From Gari tellinella (taxonomy: Eukaryota > Mollusca > Bivalvia > Cardiida > Psammobiidae), in assembly GCA_922989275.2 (NCBI GenBank), contig OV277861.1, forward strand, positions 95,704,993 to 95,768,992: a stretch of DNA of 64,000 nt, read 5' to 3'. The notes under the pieces were generated by a model that saw only the letters and a program-made list of their open reading frames with translations, had not been told where the DNA came from and ran no database searches. Of the stretch, positions 44,304 through 55,737 are shown piece by piece; within the stretch, counting starts at the first letter, position 1; each line of letters begins with the position of its first letter. The translations under genes and the position numbers were made by a program.

Positions 44304-44430
44304 TAACCCTGAACGTCCTTCCGGTGACAATTCAACAATTTGCAACAGTTTAGACATTGGTCAAGTGCTTAGGAACTCTGCGTCGGATTAGGATCTAATC
44401 TGTTTGGCATTTATGTTTGCATTTCTTGAA
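44304..44430. mobile_element. Degraded core I MITE
   Basis: TTAACCCTGAACGTCCTTCC, TTTGCAACAGTTTAGACATT and CGTCGGATTAGGATCTAATC. Confidence 0.45.
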
Positions 44431-44511
44431 ATGTACATAAGTTTGCAGTTGGCTGTAGGACTTTGTAAGCAGCATTTCTGAAGCAGATATCATTTAAGGA
44501 GAACTTTAAGT

Positions 44512-44730
44512 GTAAACCCCTTTACTACCTTACCCCGAGTACAATGTTTATTTGCAAACAGTTTGCATCCTAAGCAGACGCCGCGTCACGCGGCGTCTGA
44601 TCAGGATTCAAACTGTTGGAAACTTATTTCAATATTTTTAAGTTCAAAATAACTAAAACTTAAATTTGAAAAATTGAAAGCAGACGACAAGTTTTTAGAA
44701 TGTATGACGTCATGGTAGTTAAGTGGTTAA
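44512..44730 (-). mobile_element. MITE family P, core I
   Basis: ACCCCTTTACTACCTTACCC left, core at about 44556-44621 (perfect GACGCCGCGTCACGCGGCG), GCAGACGACAAG, TGACGTCA at 44705-44712, TAAGTGGTTAA right. Confidence 0.85.
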
Positions 44731-44909
44731 TGACGTGCTTAGCACACCGATCATTTCTTGTCTGATGTGTTACAGGAAGGGAGAGGTAATGCTGATTGCA
44801 TTGCTTGTCTATTAATTACCTCAATGTCTGTCATACTAGTTGTTTGTGAAGTGAGAGACTGGTATGGGATACACGTGCACTATGCTGTTGCTATGAGTTA
44901 TGACAGCTA

Positions 44910-45116
44910 TAGCTAAACTTCTCTATTACGACCACTAAAGCGCGCTAATCGTCAGGTATTGAAGGCAGGCGACTGCTTAAAGTAAGATGAACGTAAAACA
45001 GAAAGCTTCTTACGGAGCTTTCTGTTTTACGTTCACCTTGCTTTATGCTGTCACTTGTCTTTTTTGTTATAAGTTTGCCTTAATGTTGATGGTTTTGATA
45101 GAAAAGTTTTACTGTA
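44910..45116. mobile_element. MITE family R, core II
   Basis: TAGCTAAACTTCTCTATTAC left and AAAAGTTTTACTGTA right; hairpin GAACGTAAAACAGAAAGC with a GGAGC return. Confidence 0.75.
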
Positions 45117-45603
45117 TTTTCCACGGTTATGAATGTGTCTTGCATCCCTACGTAACTAACTGTTAATCGTTACTGGATCATCACAGGATAAGTGAGGGTA
45201 AAGAAATGGATTCCAAGATGCTCCCTTGTCTGTCTTCTCCAAAACGTATGCTGTGACTTCACAATAACTATTTCTTCGGTATCTTTCTGATAAGAAGTGA
45301 CATCATAGGATTGGGTTGGGATGAGAATGATATTACTTGAAATATTCCCTTTATCTTGAGATCCACCTAACATTTGGAAAACAGTTAGAAACAGATATTT
45401 CGAAAACATCCGAAGAAATGAGGGCCTTGAATTGAAAATAGTTGCGACTCTTATCAGACGATAGTTTGTCCGGTGTCTGATCTGGCTACAGACTGTTTGA
45501 AATCGACATAAGGGTTTGTAGCATAAAATAATTTATTTGGAAACGTCTTATCCGCTGCAACAACAATATACTTTGGAAATACGAATACATTCTAGTGCAC
45601 TAG
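45117..45603. other. Mostly unassigned; one core I fragment
   Basis: ACTCTTATCAGACGATAG with GTCCGGTGTCTGATCTGG at about 45448-45486 is a damaged core. Confidence 0.4.
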
Positions 45604-45800
45604 CAGGGCTGCCATAAGTTGATCATGAAAAAATTGTAAGATTTCCAAATTTTCTATTCTTCAAGCGCGATTACGTAAAGCAGGTTGAAAGTAAAGCAGA
45701 GTGCACATTAAGACACATATACTTTCAGCCTACTTTAAGCTACCAACTGTTTGGATAAAAATCCGAAGATTTCGGAAAAACAGGAGAAATAACAGCCCTG
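45604..45800 (-). mobile_element. Family Y element, core II
   Basis: CAGGGCTGCCATAAGTTGAT left, AAATAACAGCCCTG right, flanked by CACTAG on both sides. Core II arms GTAAAGCAGGTTGAAAGT around a shortened centre. Confidence 0.7.
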
Positions 45801-46801
45801 CACTAGCATTTGAATTGTAAGGACTTTATAATTGATGCATTGTAAAACATAAAACATATGCGCTTAGATCGATATCCCATATAGACGGTATATTTTCTGC
45901 TGAATTAAATTCCTATACACTAAAATTATATAGTGCTTTCCTTATTTTTGCTGCGAATTGAACATGCTTATACGGAGAGCCCTGTATTAATAACACTCAA
46001 AAATACATGTTTCTGAAGTTTAATCTCTTTTCACTATAACTTGTTGTCAGTGTTCAAAACAGATGACTGCTCGAAGCATGCCTTTAAAATCAACCTCATT
46101 TAAAAGTGTTCTGATTTACTGTTAGCCTGTCGTATTTCGGTACATGTATATGTTACATTCAATCTGTGTAACCAGTCATTTCACGAAATGACTAGTCAAT
46201 CTGTGAAATGACTTTTTCACACCCATCCTTTAATGTTACAATTGATGATGATTTACAGTGACATTTTTTAAAGTTCAAATATTTCATGCACAAAACACCA
46301 CAAAGTTATTTCAAATCTTGCTTTATGTTTTAGACCTTGAACGCAGTAAATATGAAAGAATTAAATATTGTTCATGTTATGCCACAGGCTATATTATGTA
46401 TATTTTTATATTCAAAAATAAATTTGAAAAATTGAGTGATTTTGTAGTGATCATGTGGCGTTTTGTGAAGAACTCGTTGACCTTTTAAAACTATCATAGT
46501 ATAAATCATCATAAATTGTAACAATAAAGGAACAAGCAGAACTCTTAAGACGGCTTTCTGCATATTTACAGGGCAGCAAATGCAGAAAGCTACAATAGGA
46601 AGTTCTGCAGTACACGTGTCCTGTATGTCGCTGTCTTTATCTATAAAGACTTCTCTTCAGCATGTTTTGATCGGTTGCGCAACATAAATTTACTGTGCAC
46701 TGCTTTGTCTGTTCTATTGATAGTGTTAGATATGCTAAAGTAATACTTGAAATTAGTGTTAAAGCAACAGATAGTGACTGATAGATGAGTGATTCTCAAA
46801 A
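45801..46801. other. Mostly unassigned
   Basis: Old R/H-like pieces (CAGATGACTGCTCGAAGCAT near 46060; GCAGAAAGCTACAATAGGAA near 46579). No gene. Confidence 0.35.
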
Positions 46802-47016
46802 TTAAACCCTTTTCATTGTCATAGTAATGTTTTCTTAAACTATATTGTCTGATTTTGTTTCTCAAAAATGAGATTTTAGGAAGTTTGAATGGAGAAACAT
46901 TTACATGCGTGTCAAACAATTTGAATCCAGATCAGACGCCGCGTGACGTGGCGTCTGAACTGGATTGAAACTGTTTGTCAACGCTGATAAAATCGGACTT
47001 TGTAATAAAGGGTTAA
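46802..47016 (+). mobile_element. TTAA MITE with core I, U/P-like
   Basis: TTAAACCCTTTTCATTGTCA left, TAATAAAGGGTTAA right. Core at about 46909-46978 (GAATCCAGATCAGACGCCG). The CGTCTGC motif is altered to TTGTCTGATTT. Confidence 0.7.
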
Positions 47017-47403
47017 TTGCTTAAGTGCCTAAAGTGATACATCTCTACACTAATACAGGGGTCACGGGCTTTTTAGTGTTAATGTATTGTTTCACCTAAT
47101 GATTTATATCTTATCAACCCCATCAGCTAAATTGGTGGTGGACCAATTTTGAGGCATTAATGTCTTTATTGACACATTTTGACTCTATTATGAGATAAGA
47201 TGTTATCTCAAACCCCGTTACCCCTAAACACAGCCCGCCCTTTGAGCACCAGTTTGATGTTTTGATATTTTGTGTTCTAATCACTGATTTCTAAAACAAA
47301 GGCTTCAGTTTAGCTGTGGTTGATCAAATTTTCAAAAAGGGTCCGCTCGCATTTCCTTCAAATACAGTTTGGTTAATACCGTGTGTCGTGTCAACTCGGC
47401 ACT

Positions 47404-47608
47404 TTAACCCCTTCGCTGTAATGACGTCATCAACTTTAAACGATTGTCGTCTGCTTTTATTATTCAAGTTTAAAGTTAGGGATATTTTACTTAAAAATAT
47501 TGAAGTGCGTTCCAAATAGTTTGGGTCCTGATAAGACGCCGCATGCGCGGCGTCTGATCAGGACCCCAACTGTTTCCAAATAACTACTGAACTCGGGGTA
47601 AGGGTTTC
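47404..47608 (+). mobile_element. MITE family P, core I
   Basis: TTAACCCCTTCGCTGTAATG with TGACGTCA at 47422-47429, ATTGTCGTCTGCTTTTAT, core GGGTCCTGATAAGACGCCG with both arms carrying GGGTCC/GGACCC instead of GGATCC. Right end decayed. Confidence 0.82.
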
Positions 47609-47904
47609 AAGTAATTCAGGTGCAAAGGGGTTTGTATGTTTTCAAACCAATGTACTGAGGGCCCTGTAGTGGCAAAAGTTTGAACGACATTTGACATCAA
47701 AAGAGCACCAAGTATCGACTCCTGCCCCAAGTTAATTTGGACAATGGGTTTCAAATTAAACTCCACCTTCACGAACAAATTTTCTATAGATGTCATTTGC
47801 AGCACATAATTTAAGCGATGATCTCAAGATAGATTAAAACTTTTCATAGCAAAATACCTAGGCAATTACACATCGAACCAGTTTTAACAAAAGGAAAATC
47901 GTTT

Positions 47905-48156
47905 TACAGCGAAGTTGACGGTATTATTTTCCGTTTAAACGCAAACGAAACGCAAAAGGCATTACATAAAAATGTAGAAAATAACCACTTATTGGCAAGT
48001 CTGAACTTCTATTTTAATCTGATTGGCAAACAGTTTGGAGCCTGATCAGACGCCGGGTTACCCGGTGTCTGATCTGGCTCCAAACTGTTTGCAATTGAAA
48101 TGATAGTTTTAGCGTAAACGCGTTAATTGGGAAAGAATGACGTCTTTTCCGCTGTA
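47905..48156 (+). mobile_element. MITE family A, older subtype with intact core
   Basis: TACAGCGAAGTTGACGG left, GACGTCTTTTCCGCTGTA right, AACGCAAACGAAACGC block. Diverged termini but near-perfect core (CGCCGGGTTACCCGGTG). Confidence 0.82.
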
Positions 48157-48945
48157 ACTGAAAAATACAAAATTAAACTTGTGTTAAACAGTCAGCAAAG
48201 ATGACGAGGAATATCAGTTGTTGAATACAAGTGCTAGATTAATGCAACACTATTAAAGAAGAAAGCTTTCAGGAGCTTCATGCTTTACTTTTATTCTTTG
48301 TTGGACTTAATATTCCATTACAGAGTGTCATTCTAATCATAGAATCGCCGCTGAACATATGTTGAATTGTAGATTTATTTTCGATGTTTTCAAAGTAACA
48401 TTGGAAATTATTAGTGGTTTTTAATTTCGCGTTGTATAGAGTGTGAAGTGTGCTACAGTGATCTACTGCTATTGGACATACCTACTGATGACAAAATGTT
48501 CTATGGATATATACAGACATAACAACTCACCGAATCTCTGGCCATTTATGTAATAATAACTGAACAGGGAATTGAAAAGGAAAAAAGTGCCTGGATTTAT
48601 GTAAGTGGTGCGGTTGAAGAATTGATTTTAAAATTTATTTTGCCAGCCATAAAATTTCCATTATATCTAATTTTATTGGGTGATTAGGTAGTCAATTTGA
48701 CATTGTACGTTTCAATTTTCAGCTTGGTGATTTATTTCTACATTTAGAAGATTAGAAGTGATATTTCTGCGGCAAAACGGCGGGGAGATTTAAGACCATT
48801 TTACTAGCTTAATATATCAGCAATCTAATTTGTTTTTCCACCATTTATTGCATAAGAAAATATAGCGATAGCTTGAGGCATGAGTTTGAACAAAATTCCT
48901 TATGCAGTTATATAGATATGTCGACTTACAGTCAAACCAGAGTAG
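48157..48945. other. Unassigned DNA
   Basis: An R-like remnant (AGAAGAAAGCTTTCAGGAGC) near 48257; otherwise nothing. Confidence 0.35.
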
Positions 48946-49226
48946 CCCTTCGCTGTCATGACGTCATCAATTTTAAACAATTGTCGTCTGCTTTTATTTC
49001 TCAAGTTTAAATTTATTTATTTTTTGACTTGATAAATATTGAAATTAGTGTCAAAAGTTTGGATCCTGTTCAGACGCCGCGTTTCGCGGCGTCTGATCAG
49101 GATCCAAACTGTTTGCAAATAATCATTGTAATGTTGGTTAAGCAGTGAAGATCTTAAATGAGCCTCTGCTTCACCAAACTGTTTGTAAATAGCCATTATA
49201 TTCGGGATAAGGCAGTGAAAGGGTTA
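48946..49226 (+). mobile_element. MITE family P with a duplicated right end
   Basis: CCCTTCGCTGTCATGACGTC left (TGACGTCA at 48959-48966), perfect core, GCAAATAATCATTG with a first decayed right end, then CAAACTGTTTGTAAATAGCC and a second right end GCAGTGAAAGGGTTAA. Confidence 0.75.
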
Positions 49227-49320
49227 AATAAAGATGATAATTTAATGAAGGATGAAAGTTATTTGGACCACTCTTTTTTACATTACTTTATCCGGTTTTT
49301 ATCAATAATGTGTCCTCAGA

Positions 49321-49570
49321 TACAGTGGAGAATCTGTTATTCTTTCCCGTTTAAACGCAAACGTACGCAAACGCAAAGCACTAAAACGTAGAAAAGAACA
49401 ACTTTTGGACAATTTTGATATTTCATGTTTATCTTGGTGGCAAACAGTTTGGAGCCTGATCAGACGCCGGGTTACCCGGCGTCTGATCTGGCTCCAAACT
49501 GTTTGCACTTCAAATAATAGTTTTAGCGTAAACGCGTTTATTGGGAAAGAATAACAGATTCTCCACTGTA
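49321..49570 (+). mobile_element. MITE family A, core I
   Basis: Canonical 250-bp copy. Confidence 0.93.
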
Positions 49571-49890
49571 CACTGTCGGTTATTTTATCGATTGGGCGCT
49601 GTACACATGTTTTACTGTATGGACAGCTTTACAGAATGAACATGTAATAAAATTTTAAAATTTCTAGACTTGTATATGATATAATACTCAGTCGAGGACA
49701 TAAATTTAACTGTAGAGAATAAAATCTAAATTCTATTTGGTAAATTTACTGATCTGGCTGGTGATGTTTTGTACAAAAAATATGTCTGCTGATTTGACCT
49801 GACCAAAATTGATTTGCAAGCAAGGCACTATTTCACTATCTCTCACTGATACATTTACACTATACATTTACAAAGTGTGGATCTTCACCA

Positions 49891-50132
49891 GGGGCCCGTT
49901 TCATAAAACATCGTACGACAAATGCTGTCGTAGGTCAGATTATAAAAGTTTCAATTATAATTTATTTCTTCATCTAGTCATGTCTTGTGACATCTTTTGG
50001 AATCGTTTTGAAAAGACGATTCCAAAGAAATGTCACAAGACAGGATTACGTAGAGAAACCAGAAAATAAATGTAATTTTAAGTTTTGACTTACGACAAGA
50101 TTTGTCGTACGAAGCTTTATGAAACGGGCCCC
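49891..50132. mobile_element. Palindromic element family G
   Basis: GGGGCCCGTTTCATAAAACA left, inverted at right. The centre is TCGTTTTGAAAAGACGA. Right flank continues as CAGGATCCAACCTGTTTGAC, part of a damaged core I element. Confidence 0.83.
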
Positions 50133-50430
50133 AGGAATCGAGTATTCCGATTCTGATCAGGATCCAACCTGTTTGACACTCGTACGAATGTATCTTCAGT
50201 TGAAAAAAATGTACAAGACATAATGTCGACCCATTTATTCCTAGATTATATTATAAAATTTTATATCTATGTGCTCACTGAAAGATTTCATTATACTGTA
50301 GATATACCAGGGTGATCATAGGACAAGTGTGTTCAGCATGTAATCCATGCCACAGAGCATTTCATATGAAATAGCAAACTGTGCAGACCCTAATGAGACG
50401 TCGTGTAATCATGCACTAGGTTTAAATGGG

Positions 50431-50651
50431 TTAACCCATTTGTACCCACGATCCCATATATGGGACATATGCAAACAGTGTAGACTCAGATCAGACGCCG
50501 CATAATGCAGCGTCTGATCAGTGTCTTCACTGTTTGCTGATAGGAATTTCAATATAAAAAAATGAAAATTTTGACCAGACTTCCGTATGATAAAAAATGG
50601 ACTAATCCAATATATAAACATGGAAGAATCCACTGGGCATTAATGGGTTAA
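50431..50651 (+). mobile_element. MITE family W, core I
   Basis: TTAACCCATTTGTACCCACG to TTAATGGGTTAA; CCCATATATGGG precedes the core. Confidence 0.87.
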
Positions 50652-50873
50652 AGCAGACATGACAATTATATCAGTGGAATAGTTTATACTTGTCCTGAAA
50701 ATGATCGTCTGCTTAAAAAGTGTCTTCTGCAAATAGTTCCAATACGTATAGTGCTTTACAGCTTTTGTGTGTTTTCAGTAAATACACTTAGTGAATAATA
50801 TATATCAGTCGTATCACTGTCCATAATACGATACAACATACGAGCATACATTTTGTCATAAACCAAAACGATA

Positions 50874-51101
50874 TTAACCCATTTGTGCCCACGATCTAAT
50901 ATATGGGACTTAGGCAAACAGTGTAGACTCTGATAATGCGGTACCTGATAAGAGTCTACACTGTTTGCTGATAGGAATTTCAACATAAAACAAAATGAAA
51001 ATGTAAATTAAATGTAAATTTTGACCAGGCATCCCTGTAATAAAAAATGGACTAATCCAATATATAAACATGGAAGAATCCACTGGGCGTAAATGGTCTA
51101 A
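50874..51101 (+). mobile_element. MITE family W, first of a chain of three
   Basis: TTAACCCATTTGTGCCCACG left; the core lost part of one arm (GACTCTGATAATGCGGTACC); the right end CGTAAATGGTCTAA is shared with the next copy. Confidence 0.83.
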
Positions 51102-51279
51102 CCCATTTGTACCAAACGTCACATATAATAGACAAAGGCAAACAGTGTAGAAGCTGCAAGGGATTTCAATATTAACCAAATTGATATGAAATTTTAGACC
51201 AGGCAACCTTTAGATAAAACAAAATTTGGAATAACCCAATATAGAAGCATGTAATAATCAACTGAGCTTAAATGGTTAA
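51098..51279 (+). mobile_element. MITE family W, second of the chain, core deleted
   Basis: Left CTAACCCATTTGTACCAAAC; GGCAAACAGTGTAGAAGCTG then directly CAAGGGATTTCAATATTAAC, so most of the core is gone. Right end AAATGGTTAA. Confidence 0.8.
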
Positions 51280-51498
51280 CCCATCCCAGTGGATTCTTCC
51301 ATGTTTTATATTGGATTTGTCCATTTTTTATCAAAGGGATGCCTGGTCAAAAATTTCATTTTCATTTCGTTTTATATTGAAACTCATATCAACAAACAGT
51401 GTAGACTCTGATCAAACGCCGCATGATGCGGCGTCTGATCAGAGTCTACACTGTTTGCCTATGTCCCATATATAGGATCGTGGGCATAATTTGGTTAA
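51276..51498 (-). mobile_element. MITE family W, third of the chain
   Basis: Opposite orientation: TTAACCCATCCCAGTGGATT left, TCGTGGGCATAATTTGGTTAA in pieces at right; core perfect except GATCAAACGCC. Confidence 0.85.
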
Positions 51499-51679
51499 AT
51501 ATAAAGTGAATACAAATGCTAGCATATTTACAATCCGCAACCTAAAGGTTTGAATATAGCCATGTATCAAAATATTTACAAAGTGCCTGCCTTTGGACTG
51601 CACTCAGGAAATGAGATGCAGCTTGTTATTTAAGAGAAAATGATGAAAAACGTATTTCACAGGATGTCTTTCCTTTGAC

Positions 51680-51895
51680 TTAACCTTATGCACGGTTCGG
51701 AAATTGTCAAACATTTAAAAGATTGTCGCCTGCAAAATTTTTAGATTTTATTCATCGACGGTAATTCTTGTAAAATAGTTTCAGATTTTCAAACACTTTC
51801 GATCTAGGGATGACGCCGAGTTTCACGGCGTCTTATCTAGATCCAAACTATTTGCAACATTTATCAGAGATTAGCACGGACGTTGCGTGCAGACT
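51680..51895 (+). mobile_element. Degraded TTAA MITE, core I
   Basis: TTAACCTTATGCACGGTTCG, GATTGTCGCCTGCAAAATT; core CTAGGGATGACGCCGAG with a matching GGCGTCTTATCTAG return; right ACGTTGCGTGCAGACTGTTAA pieces. Confidence 0.6.
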
Positions 51896-52074
51896 GTTAA
51901 AGAGACGGGTAAATTGTTTTCCAACGTTGTTCCTCCTGTCCCACACATGTTCTCTTGGATATACTTGCGATTACCCATAAAAATAGAAAACTCCTGTAAC
52001 CTTTAATATGCTCGAAAAGTTTTCATAAATAAAGTTAATGATCAGCAGCAATACCTAGATTGGATGTCATTCAT

Positions 52075-52326
52075 TTAACCCTTTATAACATAGGTACTAA
52101 TTTTTAAGCCTTTAATTATTCCCCCACTAAACTTAATTAGTTCTAATTTATATAGTCACAAATAAGTATCATACGAATTTTTGTTCATATTCTGGCAGAA
52201 TGTAGCTTAACGCAGGTTGAAAGTAAAGCAGAATGCGCCTTCAGGCGCATTCTGCTTTACTTTCAACCTACTTTAAGTAGTCACACATATTCAAAACTAG
52301 AATCAATCTATAGTGTAAAGGGTTAA
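52075..52326 (+). mobile_element. MITE family H, full copy, core II
   Basis: TTAACCCTTTATAACATAGG to TAGTGTAAAGGGTTAA; perfect hairpin with GCGCCTTCAGGCGC centre; 252 bp. Confidence 0.85.
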
Positions 52327-52849
52327 GAAGACTAACTATTGCCCATCTATATTAGAAAACAGCATCGGGGTATGAAACATTTTGCAAATAGTTTGGATTC
52401 AAATGTTACGATAAGTTCCTCAAGCTTTATCTGGATCCAAATGTTTGCAAATGTTGTCAAAGTTTCGTATATAGCATGCTAAATGTGTACCAATTTATTA
52501 TCAAAAATCCTTCAATCGCGCTTTATGGGCTGATCAATAATAAACAATAGGGATTTTTATAGACAATAGGGAATATTTATTGACAATATTGAATGCAATA
52601 TGAAACGTTTATAGACATGTCAAAAGTTGTCAAAAAGTTTATTATTTGAACTTATTCAGACATTTCGAACAGTGCATAACATCTGGCCAAAGTACATTGT
52701 TGTCTCAGAGCACTATGCATTCATTGGTTAACCCATTTTATTCAGTTGCATTTGCTTTTTATGGTTTAAGCGCTGTTATTATATTACTTGTGTTGAAATA
52801 AAGTACATGTACAAGTAAACATCTTAATTACGAACACAAAACTGTTTTA
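52327..52849. other. Mostly unassigned
   Basis: A collapsed core remnant (TTTGCAAATAGTTTGGATTC, TATCTGGATCCAAATGTTTG) near 52381-52448; repeated GACAATAGGGAATATTTATT near 52546-52590. Confidence 0.4.
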
Positions 52850-53010
52850 ATTATTATGCGTTTACGCAAAGTGCCTGCTTAAATCAAGGTGACAGTAAAA
52901 CAGAAATCTCCTTTAGAAACTTTCTGTTTTACTGCCAACTTGCTTTAAACTTTTATACAGGCAATTAGCCTTCGCTTTAGTGGTCGTAATACAGAAGTTT
53001 TCCTTTATTG
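52850..53010. mobile_element. Family R, diverged, core II
   Basis: GCTTAAATCAAGGTGACAGT, AAAACAGAAATCTCC and its return, right AGTGGTCGTAATACAGAAG. Confidence 0.6.
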
Positions 53011-53371
53011 TCATTTATAATCAGACACCAATGGTTTGGTGTTTTCTCGATCCATAATCATAAACAAATGTTTTATATAATACATTCTCAACCTGTTCAA
53101 TTGGTAACTAACGATATATTCGATAATTAAGCACATGTCTCCAGATAAGGGATGTTTTTTTCGCTTATAAAATGCATTATGTGTCCACCAAAAAGTCTGT
53201 TGCGATAACTCATTAGACTTACATGTATCTCTTTAACTCTTTCATCGATTAACCCGGTGTCTTACGCTAAGTGCATTTTACTATTCTTTACACAGTGCAG
53301 GATTGGTCGTTTCGTTTTAAAGCATGCAAACATAAAAAATTAAACAATTATGATTTTGAATCAGATTATGC

Positions 53372-53605
53372 ATAGGGGGGAAATGTTTTCTCCCGTTTCA
53401 GCAGAGCTCAAAACAAACGAAATATTACCCCCAAAAATGTAGCCAAATACAGTTTTTACAGTGTTGTCGCTTTAATTCTTATCCAGGAAACAAACAGTTA
53501 GGAAACTGATCATATTCCGGGATCTTGTCTCTTACTGACTTTAATGGACGGAAATTATTTCACCACAAGCATATTTGTTTGGGGAAAATAACAACGTTTT
53601 TATCT
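53372..53605 (+). mobile_element. Very old family A relative
   Basis: GGAAATGTTTTCTCCCGTTT, CAAAACAAACGAAATATTAC, AACAAACAGTTAGGAAACTG, AAGCATATTTGTTTGGGG in the right order; ends decayed. Confidence 0.4.
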
Positions 53606-53894
53606 CCGGTTTTTGACAACATCAAGGTTAAAAGATTTAATGCTTAAATGTTATTAGGAAACCAGTCTCATTAGATGATTGCCAGGTTGAAGGCCTGTAG
53701 CTCCGTCTCAGCTGCTTCGATTCACACACACTCTCGAGTTACTGCTCGGGCGTTTTGTTGTGAAAATATTTATGTAATATTTGAAGTGTGGCAAAGCACC
53801 AGTACTTCTGAAAACTGTTACTTCTCATCATTTCTGCCGTTTTATATTTTTTCCACATGGTGGTTGGAAGAAAACAGACAGCAGGGTAACCCTT

Positions 53895-54117
53895 TTAACT
53901 CATTGCATGCTGGGTAATTATTTTTGTCTGCTACAACTGCCATCTGCTACTTTTCTAAAAGCAGAACTTTCAATCTTTCTTTTTTAAACAAGCTCGGGGT
54001 GTCAAACAGTTTGGATCCAGATGAGACGCCGCTATACGCGGCGTCTCATCTGGATCCAAACTGTTTGCAAAGGTAGTCACTGTGAGACACACCCGCCGCT
54101 AGCATGGTAAGAGCTAA
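53895..54117 (+). mobile_element. MITE family M, intact reference copy
   Basis: TTAACTCATTGCATGCTGGG left, GCTAGCATGGTAAGAGCTAA right; perfect core at about 54004-54068 (GATCCAGATGAGACGCCG, centre CTATACG). Confidence 0.85.
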
Positions 54118-54119
54118 TG

Positions 54120-54470
54120 TAACAAAATGGTTTATCGTCTGCTTTAACATAATTATCGTCTTCTTAAAAATGTCGTCTGCATTATAGTTTTTCTCTCAAA
54201 ATTAAGCTTTATAAAATTTAAATGCTGGAGTAAGATCAAACTCGTATTACTCAGCATCGTGTCTTGGTCCAAGCTGTTTGCATTAAGTAATCGACCCTTA
54301 TCCTGCCGATTGCGATTTGACTGGTTTTGCAAACCGCGTCTGATCTAGATCAAAACTGTTTGACAACATTCTTCAAGTTTGTTTTCTATTTAGAAATACC
54401 AAAACAGTGACAAGTTTTGCAGATGAATAATTTCAAAGCCTATCCAAAATATGACGAGTTTTGAGGATCA
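54120..54470. mobile_element. Two degraded core I MITEs
   Basis: ATCGTCTGCTTTAACATAAT with AAATGTCGTCTGCATTATAG at 54136-54186, GTCTTGGTCCAAGCTGTTTG at 54261; then CGACCCTTATCCTGCCG and CTGATCTAGATCAAAACTG near 54292-54360. Confidence 0.5.
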
Positions 54471-54477
54471 TAACTTC

Positions 54478-54833
54478 CAAGCATTCCCTCTCTGACACCC
54501 ATTGGGAGACAGAAATGATGTGCGTTGTTCAGAGGGAGTCATTATAGGGAGGGAAAGTGACTTATAATTGCAAACAGCTCGAATCCAGATCAGACGCCGC
54601 GTACCGCGGCGTCTGATCTGGATTCCAGCTGTTTGTCACTCCTCATTAAGTTTTTTTTCTGTCAAAATGTTCATTATGTTACTTTGAGAAAAACAGCAGA
54701 CGACATTTTTAAGCAGACGATTTTACAACTTTAAAAGGTTAGACATGAGTGTCCTATTTAGGGAACTGCGACAAGGGTCGTTGTAAGCATGGAGTCGTTG
54801 TTGGGAGGGTCATTTTAGACAGGGAGCATTGTA
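54478..54833 (+). mobile_element. MITE family Q, core I
   Basis: CATTCCCTCTCTGACACCC left, GACAGGGAGCATTGTA right. Core at about 54569-54637 (AATCCAGATCAGACGCCGCG). Twin GCAGACGACA/GCAGACGA motifs on the right. Confidence 0.8.
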
Positions 54834-55510
54834 TTGTTGAAGCATAAGGCACAAGTTGCAAAAATGTTCTAATTCAATCGTTATTATTTCTACATCGAAA
54901 ACGACCACCAGTAATTAGCAGAGTTTATTTTGAGAAAGAAATAGTTTTTATCCTGATTAGAAGACCAGTGACGTCAACCGTTGTTGGTTTCGACAACTGC
55001 TGGCAAAGTTAAACGTTTCGTCTGCTCTAATGATTATCTTCTTAAAGTATTGTCGTCTGCTTTTTATTTTTCAATTTTATAATTCAAGGCATTGTTTCTC
55101 GGAGGAAATATCGAAATTTAGTGCCAAATGATTATGATCCTGATTGAAAACCGATTGTTTGGACGTCTTGTCGGATCCAAACTGTTTGCAAAATTTTAGT
55201 CAAACTGGTACCCGGCACTACAAGGGTTAACTTGGCTTGGGACTAGCAGAGCCACGTTACGGCACGCTTGCTGGTGCCCGCCATGTGGTGCAGCTCATTA
55301 CTCCAAAAATTTAATGGAATTACCAAAGGCTTTTAAGAAATTTGAAATAAAAATTAGTGGTTTGCCCATTTTTTATGCTCATTGAAGGGCCATCATTTTT
55401 AAGTTTTCCAGCAATGATGTATCAGGAGACGCGGAAAGTTTAACAGCCGTTTGGAATGCCAAGAAGTGCAGCAAGCTTCCAACACTGCGCCAAATAATTG
55501 TGTCATAGTA
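54834..55510. other. Mostly unassigned
   Basis: CGTCTGCTCTAATGATTATC and TTGTCGTCTGCTTTTTATT with a collapsed core at 55018-55195; rest not recognised. Confidence 0.4.
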
Positions 55511-55737
55511 TTTAACCATTTACTCCATAATCCTGTGTCCAGTACTGAAGATAGGTACATGTAACATACTTAAAGCAGGTTGAACGTACAGCAGAATGTG
55601 CCTTAAGGCGCATTTTGCTTTACTTTCAGTCTGTTTTAGCTAATATCTGCTAGAATATAGAACATAACTTTGTGTATGACTGTATAAATTGGAACTATTT
55701 TATCCATTAAATGCGCTGATAATCGTATCTATGAAGG
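55511..55737 (-). mobile_element. MITE family H, core II
   Basis: TTAACCATTTACTCCATAAT left; hairpin TTAAAGCAGGTTGAACGTAC with several unpaired changes; right end decayed. Confidence 0.7.

Noticed and set aside
50431..51498. Regularly spaced hairpins resembling a CRISPR array
   Set aside because: Spacers are not unique and the units are complete TTAA-bounded W elements in mixed orientation; the host is an animal.
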